Below, piece by piece: positions 1 through 5,138 of a DNA stretch of 5,138 bases. Both the position numbers and the translations under genes were made by a program. The notes beneath the pieces are model-generated. The model was not told the origin of the DNA. It did not search any database and worked only from the letters and a program-made list of their open reading frames with translations. The DNA lies in contig UQZC01000120.1 of assembly GCA_900545505.1 (NCBI GenBank), positions 1-5,138 on the forward strand, given 5' to 3'. Source of the DNA: an uncultured Collinsella sp. Lineage in GTDB: Bacteria; Actinomycetota; Coriobacteriia; Coriobacteriales; Coriobacteriaceae. Numbering within the stretch: position 1 is the stretch's first letter; each line of letters begins with the position of its first letter.

Positions 1-36
1 TCCCTAGAAAAACCCCTAGGCAGGCGCGTGCGCCTG
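1..36 (-). terminator. Possible intrinsic terminator downstream of mihF
   Basis: Read on the minus strand, a perfect 7-bp GC-rich inverted repeat with a 2-nt centre (or 6 bp with a 4-nt loop) lies at 21-36, about 44 nt after the mihF stop codon. A run of five T (positions 12-8) follows, but eight bases (CCTAGGGG) separate it from the stem, so the arrangement is not canonical. A second weak 5-bp pairing (CCTAG/CTAGG, 3-7 with 16-20) brackets the T run. It could end the mihF transcript, but the window edge hides what follows. The stretch 37-79 shows nothing else. Confidence 0.35.
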
Positions 37-79
37 ACGGTCCAGAAATCACAAAGAGCTTGGAATCCTGAGCGCTCAC

Positions 80-388
80 TTATTTGGTCAGCTGCTCGAG
101 GAGCTGCTCGCGCTGACGGACGCCGAGGCCCTGGACGCGACGGGGAGCGGAGATACCGGGCTCCTCCATGATCTTGGCGGCCTTGGCCTTGCCATAACCA
201 GGGAGAGACTCGATGAGGGTGGAAACCTTCATGCGGGAAGCGATGGGGTCATCGGAGTTGAGCACGGACTCGAGGGACTTCTCGCCCTTCTTGATCTGCT
301 CGCGAAGCTCAGCGCGGGCGTGACGTGCGGCAGCAGCCTTCTCAAGAGCCTGCTTGCGCTGCTCATCGGTAAGCTGAGGGAGTGCCAT
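80..388 (-). CDS. mihF: Actinobacterial integration host factor (mIHF), small nucleoid-associated DNA-binding protein
   Basis: This 102-residue protein matches the actinobacterial mIHF family in length (about 105 aa in mycobacteria) and layout. A charged Ala/Arg/Lys/Glu-rich N-terminal helix (about residues 6-38, with AAAARHARAELRE) precedes a compact C-terminal domain. That domain holds the helix-two-turn-helix DNA-binding signature: LPGYGKAKA at 62-70, IMEE at 73-76 and RRVQGLG at 83-89. The family binds DNA with little sequence specificity and bends or compacts the chromosome; in mycobacteria it is essential. It is unrelated to proteobacterial IHF alpha/beta. I chose the ATG at 388 because GGAGGT (398-393) sits 4 nt upstream; a TTG at 400 in the same frame overlaps that ribosome binding site and is unlikely. 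Position downstream of pyrF matches the pyrF-mihF order known in other actinobacteria, where gmk often follows. A 239-nt spacer suggests its own promoter. Confidence 0.93.
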   Translation of the reverse strand: MALPQLTDEQRKQALEKAAAARHARAELREQIKKGEKSLESVLNSDDPIASRMKVSTLIESLPGYGKAKAAKIMEEPGISAPRRVQGLGVRQREQLLEQLTK

Positions 389-392
389 TCGT

Positions 393-398
393 ACCTCC
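393..398 (-). promoter_or_regulatory. Ribosome binding site of mihF
   Basis: GGAGGT on the minus strand lies 4 nt before the ATG at 388. It decides the start: the in-frame TTG at 400-398 would place the first codons on the Shine-Dalgarno sequence itself. Confidence 0.8.
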
Positions 399-426
399 AA
401 AAAGTTGGGTTATATCTGATTCAATA

Positions 427-465
427 ATTGGCATTTTAGCACGTAGAACGTACAAAATGCCCAAT
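427..465. repeat. 39-bp imperfect palindrome upstream of mihF (operator or 5'-leader hairpin)
   Basis: The arms are 427-443 and 449-465 around a 5-nt centre (444-448). Aligned, they share 15 Watson-Crick pairs and one G-T pair, with a single-base bulge on each side; the core is GGCATTTT paired with AAAATGCC. The T tracts are inside the stem rather than after it, so this is not a terminator layout. It lies 39 nt before the mihF start codon. It could be an operator for a dimeric regulator, a leader hairpin, or a copy of a dispersed repeat; the sequence alone does not decide. Confidence 0.6.
433..441 (-). promoter_or_regulatory. Candidate extended -10 promoter element for mihF
   Basis: On the minus strand TGCTAAAAT (441-433) resembles an extended -10 (TGn plus TATAAT-like). 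The best -35-like hexamers nearby, TTGGGC at 464-459 or TGGGCA at 463-458, are spaced 19-20 bp away, which is wide. The predicted start near 426 would leave a leader of about 38 nt. The element sits in one arm of the palindrome at 427-465, so a protein bound there would cover it. A second AT-rich option, TATAAC at 414-409, has no good -35. Confidence 0.35.
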
Positions 466-524
466 CGCGGCTCCATAGGTTAGACGATACCCGCAAAAAG
501 TGCAATATACTGCGCCCAAAGTTA

Positions 525-582
525 AGCCCCTGACCTGCGATTCCACACAAAGGATGGGAAAGTTTACGCAGGCACAGGGGCT
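525..582. terminator. Long-stem hairpin after pyrF, probable operon end
   Basis: AGCCCCTG (525-532) pairs with CAGGGGCT (575-582), and after a small asymmetric bulge CCTGCG (534-539) pairs with CGCAGG (567-572), giving 14 base pairs around a 27-nt loop. It begins about 45 nt beyond the pyrF stop, a usual place for a terminator. The T content after the stem is modest in both directions (TTAACTTT on minus, ATTTTGTG on plus), and the loop is larger than in a classic intrinsic terminator. A structured RNA or processing site is the alternative. The sequence from 583 to 627 shows nothing else I can name. Confidence 0.45.
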
Positions 583-627
583 ATTTTGTGCTAATGAGAC
601 CCAAAAGTGGTGACTTAGGGGAATCTT

Positions 628-1344
628 TTAGGCGACGTTTTCGACCAGCTCAGCGACAATAGCGTCAAAGGCGGCAATCGGATCGTCGGCGCCGGTGATG
701 GGACGGCCCACCACAATGTGGCTTGCGCCCCGCTCGATAGCCTGGGAAGGCGTCGCCACGCGGGACTGGTCACCAAGGGCGGCACCCACCGGACGCACGC
801 CCGGAGTCACGATCAGGGCATCGGGACCCAGCAGCTCACGCATGTCGTGAGCCTCCATCGGCGAGCACACGATACCGTCGATGCCGTTGGCCTGAGCGAG
901 CTTTGCCAGGCGGGCGGCCTCCTCGGCCACGGGCGACTCGACGCCGATCTCGCTCAAGGCATCCTGGTTCATGCTCGTGAGCACGGTGATGGCGACAAGC
1001 TTGGCGCGGTCCTCGCGCGCCTCCTCGGCGCCCTCGCGGCAGGCAGCGAGCATGGCGCCCGAACCCAAGCCGTGGACCGAAAGCAGATCGGCACCGGCAA
1101 GCGAGGCCGAGCGGGCGGCACCGCGAACCTGATGCGGAATGTCATGGAACTTAAGGTCAAGGAAGACCTTAAAGCCCAGGTCCTTGAACGTCTTGACGAT
1201 CTCAGGACCCTCGGCGTAATAGAGCGTCATGCCAACCTTGAGCCAGGCGGCATGGCCCGAAAGCTCGTGGGCGAGCTCGAGCGCACGCTCACGGTCGCAG
1301 TCGAGAGCGACGATCACGCGGTCGCGGGCATCGGTCTCTAGCAT
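628..1344 (-). CDS. pyrF: Orotidine 5'-phosphate decarboxylase
   Basis: PyrF decarboxylates OMP to UMP, the last step of de novo pyrimidine synthesis, in the cytoplasm. The 238-residue protein has the usual length of the short bacterial TIM-barrel form. Visible landmarks are IVALD with D15 in the first strand, the LKVG lysine (K36), the catalytic signature DLKFHDIP with D63, K65 and D68, PGVRP (182-186), and the phosphate-binding VVGRPI with R214. No key residue is missing. The ATG at 1344 overlaps the end of pyrD by 7 nt (ATGCTAG), and AGGTG (1356-1352) lies 7 nt upstream, so translation is probably coupled to pyrD. The frameshift in pyrD may therefore lower PyrF supply unless ribosomes restart. 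It is the last pyr gene here; a hairpin follows at 525-582. Confidence 0.96.
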   Translation of the reverse strand: MLETDARDRVIVALDCDRERALELAHELSGHAAWLKVGMTLYYAEGPEIVKTFKDLGFKVFLDLKFHDIPHQVRGAARSASLAGADLLSVHGLGSGAMLAACREGAEEAREDRAKLVAITVLTSMNQDALSEIGVESPVAEEAARLAKLAQANGIDGIVCSPMEAHDMRELLGPDALIVTPGVRPVGAALGDQSRVATPSQAIERGASHIVVGRPITGADDPIAAFDAIVAELVENVA

Positions 1345-2221
1345 TCGAAAGCACCTACCAGTTCGTTGATGTCCTTCACGCCCTGGGACTCGGCCCAGGC
1401 CTCGAGCTCATGCGCGATCTTGAGCGAAGCGCACGGATCGACGAAGTTGGCCATGCCGACCGACACGCAGGTGGCGCCGGCCAGGATAAACTCGGCCGCA
1501 TCCTCACCGGTCATGACACCGCCGACACCGTTGATGGGGATATCGACGGCCTGGGCAACCTCCCAGACCATGCGCACGGCGATGTGATGACACAGCGGGC
1601 CCGAAAGGCCGCCCTTGGGCTTGGCCACGCGGGACTTGCGGGTATGGACGTCGATGGCCATGCCCTGGATGGAGTTGATGACCGAAAGGCCGTCGGCGCC
1701 GGCAGCCTCGAGGGCCTTGGCGATCTCGGCGACGTTGACCGGCGCCATCTTCACGAACAGAGGCTTATCGGTCACCTTGCGGCAGGCAGCCATAACGGAA
1801 GAGGCGCCCTCGGGCGTGGAGCCCATGGCGGCACCGCCGGCGGCGATATTGGGGCAGCTCACGTTGATCTCGTAGCCGGCAGCCCAGGGGCACAGCTCGA
1901 CATACATCTCGAGTGCGCGGACAAACTCGTCAACGGAGTGGCCGGCAACCTGACAGATGACCTGGCAGCCGTCCTTGGAAAGCTGCTCGAGCCACGGACC
2001 GGACTCGCGGGCAAAGGCGGCCACGCCGGGGTTCTGAAGGCCCACGGAGTTGATCATACCGCCGGGGATCTCGGCCATGGCTCGGCAGCGCAACCCTTGG
2101 TGGTGATGGCGCCCAGCTGGGAAACATCAAAGAAGTTCTGGAACTGCCAACCGTAGCCAAAGGTACCGGCTGCGGTGTTGATGGGGTTCTGCATCTTGAC
2201 GCCGCCGAAATCGACGGCCAT
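1338..2221 (-). pseudogene. pyrD: Dihydroorotate dehydrogenase B catalytic subunit (class 1B), broken by an internal deletion and frameshift
   Basis: PyrD holds FMN and oxidises dihydroorotate to orotate, passing electrons to PyrK. The N-terminal part (ATG at 2221) reads MAVDFGGVKMQNP, then LGAITTKG with the FMN-contacting K42, then AAEPW, and stops after 55 codons at TGA 2056-2054. The rest lies in another frame from the ATG at 2078: AEIPGGMINSVGLQNPG, NVSCPN with the class 1B catalytic Cys (codon 1856-1854), GGLSGP and GVGGVMTGEDAAEF, ending at TAG 1340-1338. Family members read EPxxGNPxPR(V/M)AE here; the eight residues from the second x onward are gone. Restoring them would give about 302 aa, the normal length. 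The join GAGCCATGGCCGAG looks like recombination between two CATGGCC-like copies with loss of about 25 bp. The start follows pyrK by 14 nt with a weak RBS; a GTG at 2227 is an alternative. A read or assembly error is possible. Confidence 0.85.
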
Positions 2222-2235
2222 GTTCACGGTACCCA

Positions 2236-3027
2236 CTAGAAGACCACCACCTTGGAAGCATCGAACACGGGGCCGCACATGCAAGCACCCTTCATACCGT
2301 CGACCGTCTCGACATTGCAGGTGTTGCAGGCGCCAAAGCCGCAGCTCATCATGCGCTCGAGCGACACCTCGCAGTACGCACCGGCCTCGGCGGCAGCGGC
2401 GGCGACCTTCTTCATCATGACGGCGGGGCCGCAGCTGGCGACGTAGTCGTAGCCGCCCTCGCCGAGCAGCTCGGCGGCAGGATCGGTGCAAAAACCGTGC
2501 ATGCCGAGCGTGCCATCATCGGTGCACACGTTAACCGTGGCGCCCAGCGCGCGGAACTCATCGACACCCACGGCCTTGGAAGCGGTGCCAAAGCCCAGGC
2601 AAACGTCGACATCCACGCCCTGCTCGGCAAGCATGCCGGCGAGGCACAGCACGGGCGGAACGCCGATGCCGCCCGCCACGAGCAGCGCCTTCCTGGTGCC
2701 CTCGGGAACAAGCCAGCCGCGGCCGCCAGGGCCCAACAGGTTGGACTTGGAGCCGGGGGCCATCTGCGACAGACGACGGGTGTCGTCGCCCACGACGGCG
2801 TACCACAGCTCGACGGTGCCGGCCTGGGCGTCGGCGCGATAGAAGCTCAGAGGCACGCGAAGCAGCGAGGACGCATCGCCGGGCACGGCGATGTTCACAA
2901 ACTGACCGGGCTTGAGCGCACTTGCAAGCTTGGGGGCCGAGATGACGAGCGAGAAGATGCCGTCGGCGATCTCCTGGTTCGAGACGACCTCGAAGTCGTG
3001 CATGCGTGCAGTGGAAGGTGTGGGCAT
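2236..3027 (-). CDS. pyrK: Dihydroorotate dehydrogenase B electron-transfer subunit (FAD, [2Fe-2S])
   Basis: PyrK carries electrons from the FMN of PyrD through a [2Fe-2S] cluster and FAD to NAD+, forming a PyrD2PyrK2 complex. The 263-residue protein has the ferredoxin-reductase layout: an N-terminal FAD-binding barrel with LLRVPLSFYR (R57, P59, S61), a nucleotide-binding domain starting at LLVAGGIGVPP (115-125), and a C-terminal cluster loop with C229, C234, C237 and C249 (C-x4-C-x2-C-x11-C) just before GPVF. C251 is an extra cysteine in that loop. The ATG at 3027 is preferred because GGAG (3036-3033) lies 5 nt upstream; a TTG at 3063 would add 12 unconvincing residues. It follows pyrC after a 92-nt spacer with hairpins and precedes pyrD by 14 nt. 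PyrK itself looks intact, although its partner PyrD is disrupted here. Confidence 0.95.
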   Translation of the reverse strand: MPTPSTARMHDFEVVSNQEIADGIFSLVISAPKLASALKPGQFVNIAVPGDASSLLRVPLSFYRADAQAGTVELWYAVVGDDTRRLSQMAPGSKSNLLGPGGRGWLVPEGTRKALLVAGGIGVPPVLCLAGMLAEQGVDVDVCLGFGTASKAVGVDEFRALGATVNVCTDDGTLGMHGFCTDPAAELLGEGGYDYVASCGPAVMMKKVAAAAAEAGAYCEVSLERMMSCGFGACNTCNVETVDGMKGACMCGPVFDASKVVVF

Positions 3028-3042
3028 AGACGCTCCAATCCC

Positions 3043-3058
3043 CCATGCGGTTGCATGG
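3043..3058 (-). promoter_or_regulatory. Small hairpin immediately upstream of the pyrK ribosome binding site
   Basis: On the minus strand CCATGC-AACC-GCATGG forms a perfect 6-bp stem with a 4-nt loop, ending 6 nt before the GGAG of pyrK. It lies after the terminator-like hairpin at 3075-3099. ACCGCA in this element is complementary to TGCGGT in the loop and right arm of that hairpin, so the two structures could exclude each other. That is inference. Confidence 0.35.
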
Positions 3059-3074
3059 TCCAAACGAACAGAAA

Positions 3075-3099
3075 GCGCGGCACCGCAAGGGCGCCGCGC
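3075..3099 (-). terminator. Terminator-like hairpin between pyrC and pyrK (partial terminator or attenuator)
   Basis: On the minus strand a 10-bp GC-rich stem (one G-U pair) with a 5-nt CTTGC loop is followed directly by an interrupted T tract, TTTCTGTTCGTTT. It starts 20 nt after the pyrC stop. The shape fits a weak intrinsic terminator that reduces, rather than ends, transcription into pyrKDF, since these genes have no obvious promoter of their own. A hairpin that protects the upstream message is an alternative. Confidence 0.5.
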
Positions 3100-3119
3100 A
3101 CAAAAGCGATAAGGCTATG

Positions 3120-4409
3120 CTAGCAGATGCAGCCGTCGGCGAGCGTCTGCTTACCGCCGACAAACACATCGGTGGCACGACCGGTAAGCGTGCGGCCGGC
3201 GAAACCGGAGTTCTCGGCGCGCGACTCGTAGCCGTCCTCGCCGACCGTCCAGGTGGCGGACGCGTCGAAGACAGTCAGGTCGGCAACGGAGCCCGCCTTG
3301 ACCTGAACCTGGTCGAGGCCCAGGATCTCACGCGGCTTGATGGCCATGAGCTCGACCATGCGGCCCATGCTCATCTTGCCCGTGTTGACCAGCTCGGTGA
3401 GCACGAGCGACAGCGAGGTCTCGAGACCGATCATGCCAAAGGGCGCAAGCTCGAACTCGCGGGCCTTCTCCCACGGGGTGTGGGGAGCGTGATCGGTGAC
3501 GATAACGTCGACGGTACCGTCGATGACGCCCTGACGGATGGCCTCGGCGTCCTCGTCGGTGCGCAGCGGCGGATTGACCTTGAGCGAGGTGTTGTAGGTC
3601 TCGTCCAGGTCGTTCTCGGTCAGGAACATGTGGTGCGGGGTGGCCTCGCAGGTCACCTGAACGCCAGCGGCCTTACCGGCACGCACGAGCTCGAGACCGT
3701 GAGCGGTGGAGATGTGCTGGATGTGCAGCTTGGCACCGGTCAGCTTGGCGATCTCGATGTCGCGGGCGATCTGGAGCTCCTCGCCGGCAGCCGGGCCACC
3801 CCCCGAGGGCAGACGGGTCGAGACCTTGCCCTCGTTGATCTGGCCGTGGCCGACCAGGTCCTCGTCCTGGCAGTGGCTCATGAAGACCTTGCCGAACATC
3901 TTGCCGTAGTCCATGCAGCGACGGAGCATGCCCGCGCCCTGCACGCCGCGACCGTCATCGGTGAAGGCGACGGCGCCGTGGGCGACCATATCGCCCATCT
4001 CGGACATGGCCTCGCCCTTAAGACCGCGGGTCATGGCGCCCGACGGATAGACGCGGCAGTGGCCGACCTCGGCAGCACGGGACTTGACGAACTCCACGAC
4101 GGTGCCGTTATCGGTGACGGGATCGGTGTTGGGCATGGAGCACACGCCGGTAAAGCCGCCCTTGGCAGCTGCGCGGGTACCGCTCTCGATGTCCTCTTTG
4201 ACCTCGTAGCCGGGCTCGCGCAGATGCACGTGCATATCCACCAGACCGGGGACGAGGTACTTGCCGGAAAGGTCGCGGACCTCGGCTCCCTCGACGGCGA
4301 GATTCTCGCCGACCTCGGCGATCTTGTCGCCGTCAATCAGGACGTCAACGACACCGTCAAGCTCGACGGACGGGTCGACGACGTGGGCATTCTTAAGAAG
4401 CAAGGCCAT
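3120..4409 (-). CDS. pyrC: Dihydroorotase, class I (multi-domain-type amidohydrolase)
   Basis: PyrC reversibly cyclises N-carbamoyl-aspartate to dihydroorotate, the third step of the pathway, using a zinc centre. The 429-residue protein has the length and motifs of bacterial class I dihydroorotases: DMHVHLREPG with metal ligands H60 and H62 and substrate Arg R64, MPNT with N94, FTDDG with D151/D152 near the bridging position, the SHC histidine H179, QHIS with H232, and TDHAPH with catalytic D306. The C-terminus (LTVFDASATW onward) forms the small amidohydrolase beta domain. The ATG at 4409 is chosen because GGAGGT (4422-4417) lies 7 nt upstream and MALLLKNAHVVDP is a normal N-terminus; upstream in-frame extension has no family resemblance. 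It overlaps the 3' end of pyrB by 17 nt, indicating translational coupling. The gene ends 92 nt before pyrK. Confidence 0.96.
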   Translation of the reverse strand: MALLLKNAHVVDPSVELDGVVDVLIDGDKIAEVGENLAVEGAEVRDLSGKYLVPGLVDMHVHLREPGYEVKEDIESGTRAAAKGGFTGVCSMPNTDPVTDNGTVVEFVKSRAAEVGHCRVYPSGAMTRGLKGEAMSEMGDMVAHGAVAFTDDGRGVQGAGMLRRCMDYGKMFGKVFMSHCQDEDLVGHGQINEGKVSTRLPSGGGPAAGEELQIARDIEIAKLTGAKLHIQHISTAHGLELVRAGKAAGVQVTCEATPHHMFLTENDLDETYNTSLKVNPPLRTDEDAEAIRQGVIDGTVDVIVTDHAPHTPWEKAREFELAPFGMIGLETSLSLVLTELVNTGKMSMGRMVELMAIKPREILGLDQVQVKAGSVADLTVFDASATWTVGEDGYESRAENSGFAGRTLTGRATDVFVGGKQTLADGCIC

Positions 4410-5138
4410 TATCGGCACCTCCAAGCAGCAGATACAGGATAGCCATACGCACGCAGATACCGGCGTAGACCTGCTCCAGGATGACGGAGCGTTGCGGGTG
4501 GTCGGCCATATAGGAGTCGAACTCGACGCCGCGGTTGATGGGGCCCGGGTGGCAGATGATCGCATCGGGCTTCATGAGCTTCTCGCGGTCCTTGGTCAGG
4601 CCGAAGAGCCTGTGGTACTCGCGAATGGTCGGGAACGGGGCACCCTCGAGGCGCTCCTGCTGCACGCGCAGCATGTAGACGACGTCCAGCTCGGGCAGGA
4701 CGGAATCGAGGTCGCTCGTCACGTGGTCGCAGCCAAGGACCTCGGGTGCCGGCGGCAGCAGCGTGCCGGGGGCGACGGCGTAGGTCTCGCAGCCCATGAT
4801 CTTAAGGGCGGGGATCAGCGAGCCGCAGACACGGGAGTGGGAGATGTCGCCGACGACGGCGACCTTCAGACCGTGGAAGTCACCCTTGTGCTCCCAGATG
4901 GTGTACAGGTCGAGCAGGGCCTGCGTGGGGTGGTTATGCTTGCCATCGCCGGCGCAGATAACGCTCGCGGGCGAGTTCTGCGTGACGATGTAGGGCGCGC
5001 CGGCGTGCTTGTCGCGCACGACGATGCAGTCGATCTTGTAGGCGTTGAGGGTCTCGACGGTATCGACGAGGCTCTCGCCCTTGACCGTGGAGGTCGAGGA
5101 GCCGCCAAAGTTGAGGCTGTCGGCCGAAAGACGCTTCT
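4393..5138 (-). CDS. pyrB: Aspartate carbamoyltransferase catalytic subunit, 5' end beyond the window
   Basis: PyrB condenses carbamoyl phosphate with aspartate to carbamoyl-aspartate, the committed pyrimidine step. The frame is open to the right edge and gives 247 residues; about 60 are missing compared with the usual 305-310 aa, including the STRTR carbamoyl-phosphate motif. Seen here are SSTSTVKGESL (fragment residues 13-23, with the Ser and Lys that reach into the neighbouring active site of the trimer), HPTQALLD (69-76), VGDISHSR (95-102), MLRVQQER, and HPGPINRGVE near 4522-4551 for aspartate binding. The GTG at 5019 (inside VVRDKHAG) is internal, not the start. The last codons overlap pyrC by 17 nt, and the Gly-Gly near the C-terminus is encoded by the pyrC ribosome binding site. 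No regulatory pyrI chain is visible. Promoter and any PyrR-type attenuator would lie outside. Confidence 0.95.
   Translation of the reverse strand, partial: KRLSADSLNFGGSSTSTVKGESLVDTVETLNAYKIDCIVVRDKHAGAPYIVTQNSPASVICAGDGKHNHPTQALLDLYTIWEHKGDFHGLKVAVVGDISHSRVCGSLIPALKIMGCETYAVAPGTLLPPAPEVLGCDHVTSDLDSVLPELDVVYMLRVQQERLEGAPFPTIREYHRLFGLTKDREKLMKPDAIICHPGPINRGVEFDSYMADHPQRSVILEQVYAGICVRMAILYLLLGGADNGLAS
4417..4422 (-). promoter_or_regulatory. Ribosome binding site of pyrC inside pyrB
   Basis: GGAGGT on the minus strand, 7 nt before the pyrC ATG at 4409, lies within the coding sequence of pyrB and encodes its Gly-Gly. It fixes the pyrC start and the 17-nt overlap of the two genes. Confidence 0.8.

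Noticed and set aside
601..620. Short imperfect repeat AAAAGTGGTGACTT near the pyrF stop
   Set aside because: Only 4 bp pair around a 4-nt centre; this is too little to call a structure or operator without seeing other copies.
718..1341. Plus-strand open frame opposite pyrF (and similar ones at 1410-2156 and 2497-3123)
   Set aside because: These mirror the minus-strand coding frames, lack convincing ribosome binding sites, and have no recognisable protein features.
2054..2093. Programmed ribosomal frameshift as an explanation for pyrD
   Set aside because: A slip of one base would not restore the eight missing conserved residues, and no slippery heptamer is evident at the junction; a deletion explains both facts.
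2558..3178. Minus-strand open frame of 206 codons overlapping pyrK
   Set aside because: It is out of frame with the clearly conserved PyrK sequence, and its composition (very rich in R, A, C) is typical of a shadow frame.
3045..4442. A 465-codon open frame on the plus strand opposite pyrC
   Set aside because: It is antisense to a gene with every dihydroorotase motif, its translation is low in complexity (rich in G, D, L, H, A, V) with no recognisable domain, and high-GC codon use commonly opens this frame.
1..5138. CRISPR arrays, tRNA or rRNA genes, insertion sequences, prophage or defence genes
   Set aside because: No repeat-spacer pattern, tRNA-like cloverleaf, transposase or terminal inverted repeats of an element were seen; apart from short spacers the window is filled by housekeeping genes.

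Overview
The window is a 5.1-kb stretch of a high-GC bacterial chromosome with every supported gene on the minus strand, so the biological order runs from right to left. It carries most of a de novo pyrimidine (UMP) biosynthesis operon, pyrB(partial)-pyrC-pyrK-pyrD-pyrF, followed by mihF, the actinobacterial integration host factor. The mIHF-type protein next to pyrF, the high GC and the PyrK/PyrD1B (NAD-linked) dihydroorotate dehydrogenase point to Actinomycetota. An anaerobic gut Coriobacteriia such as Collinsella fits best, but that placement is an inference from protein resemblance.

Layout, 5' to 3' on the minus strand: pyrB (aspartate carbamoyltransferase) enters from the right edge without its N-terminus. 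It overlaps pyrC (dihydroorotase) by 17 nt. A 92-nt spacer with two tandem hairpins, one terminator-like, separates pyrC from pyrK (electron-transfer subunit of dihydroorotate dehydrogenase B). After 14 nt comes pyrD (catalytic subunit), which overlaps pyrF (OMP decarboxylase) by 7 nt. A 239-nt spacer then holds a long hairpin, a 39-bp imperfect palindrome and a possible promoter, followed by mihF and a possible terminator at the left edge. The enzymes shown cover carbamoyl phosphate plus aspartate to dihydroorotate (PyrB, PyrC), oxidation to orotate (PyrK/PyrD) and the last decarboxylation to UMP (PyrF). pyrE and carAB are not in the window.

The main anomaly is pyrD. Its two halves lie in different frames, and the join lacks the conserved segment that normally follows the Lys-containing ITTK strand. 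The scar matches a deletion of about 25 bp between two copies of a short CATGGCC-like repeat, which makes pyrD a probable pseudogene or an assembly artefact. No new defence or mobile system is visible. The other points of interest are RNA or operator structures in the spacers.
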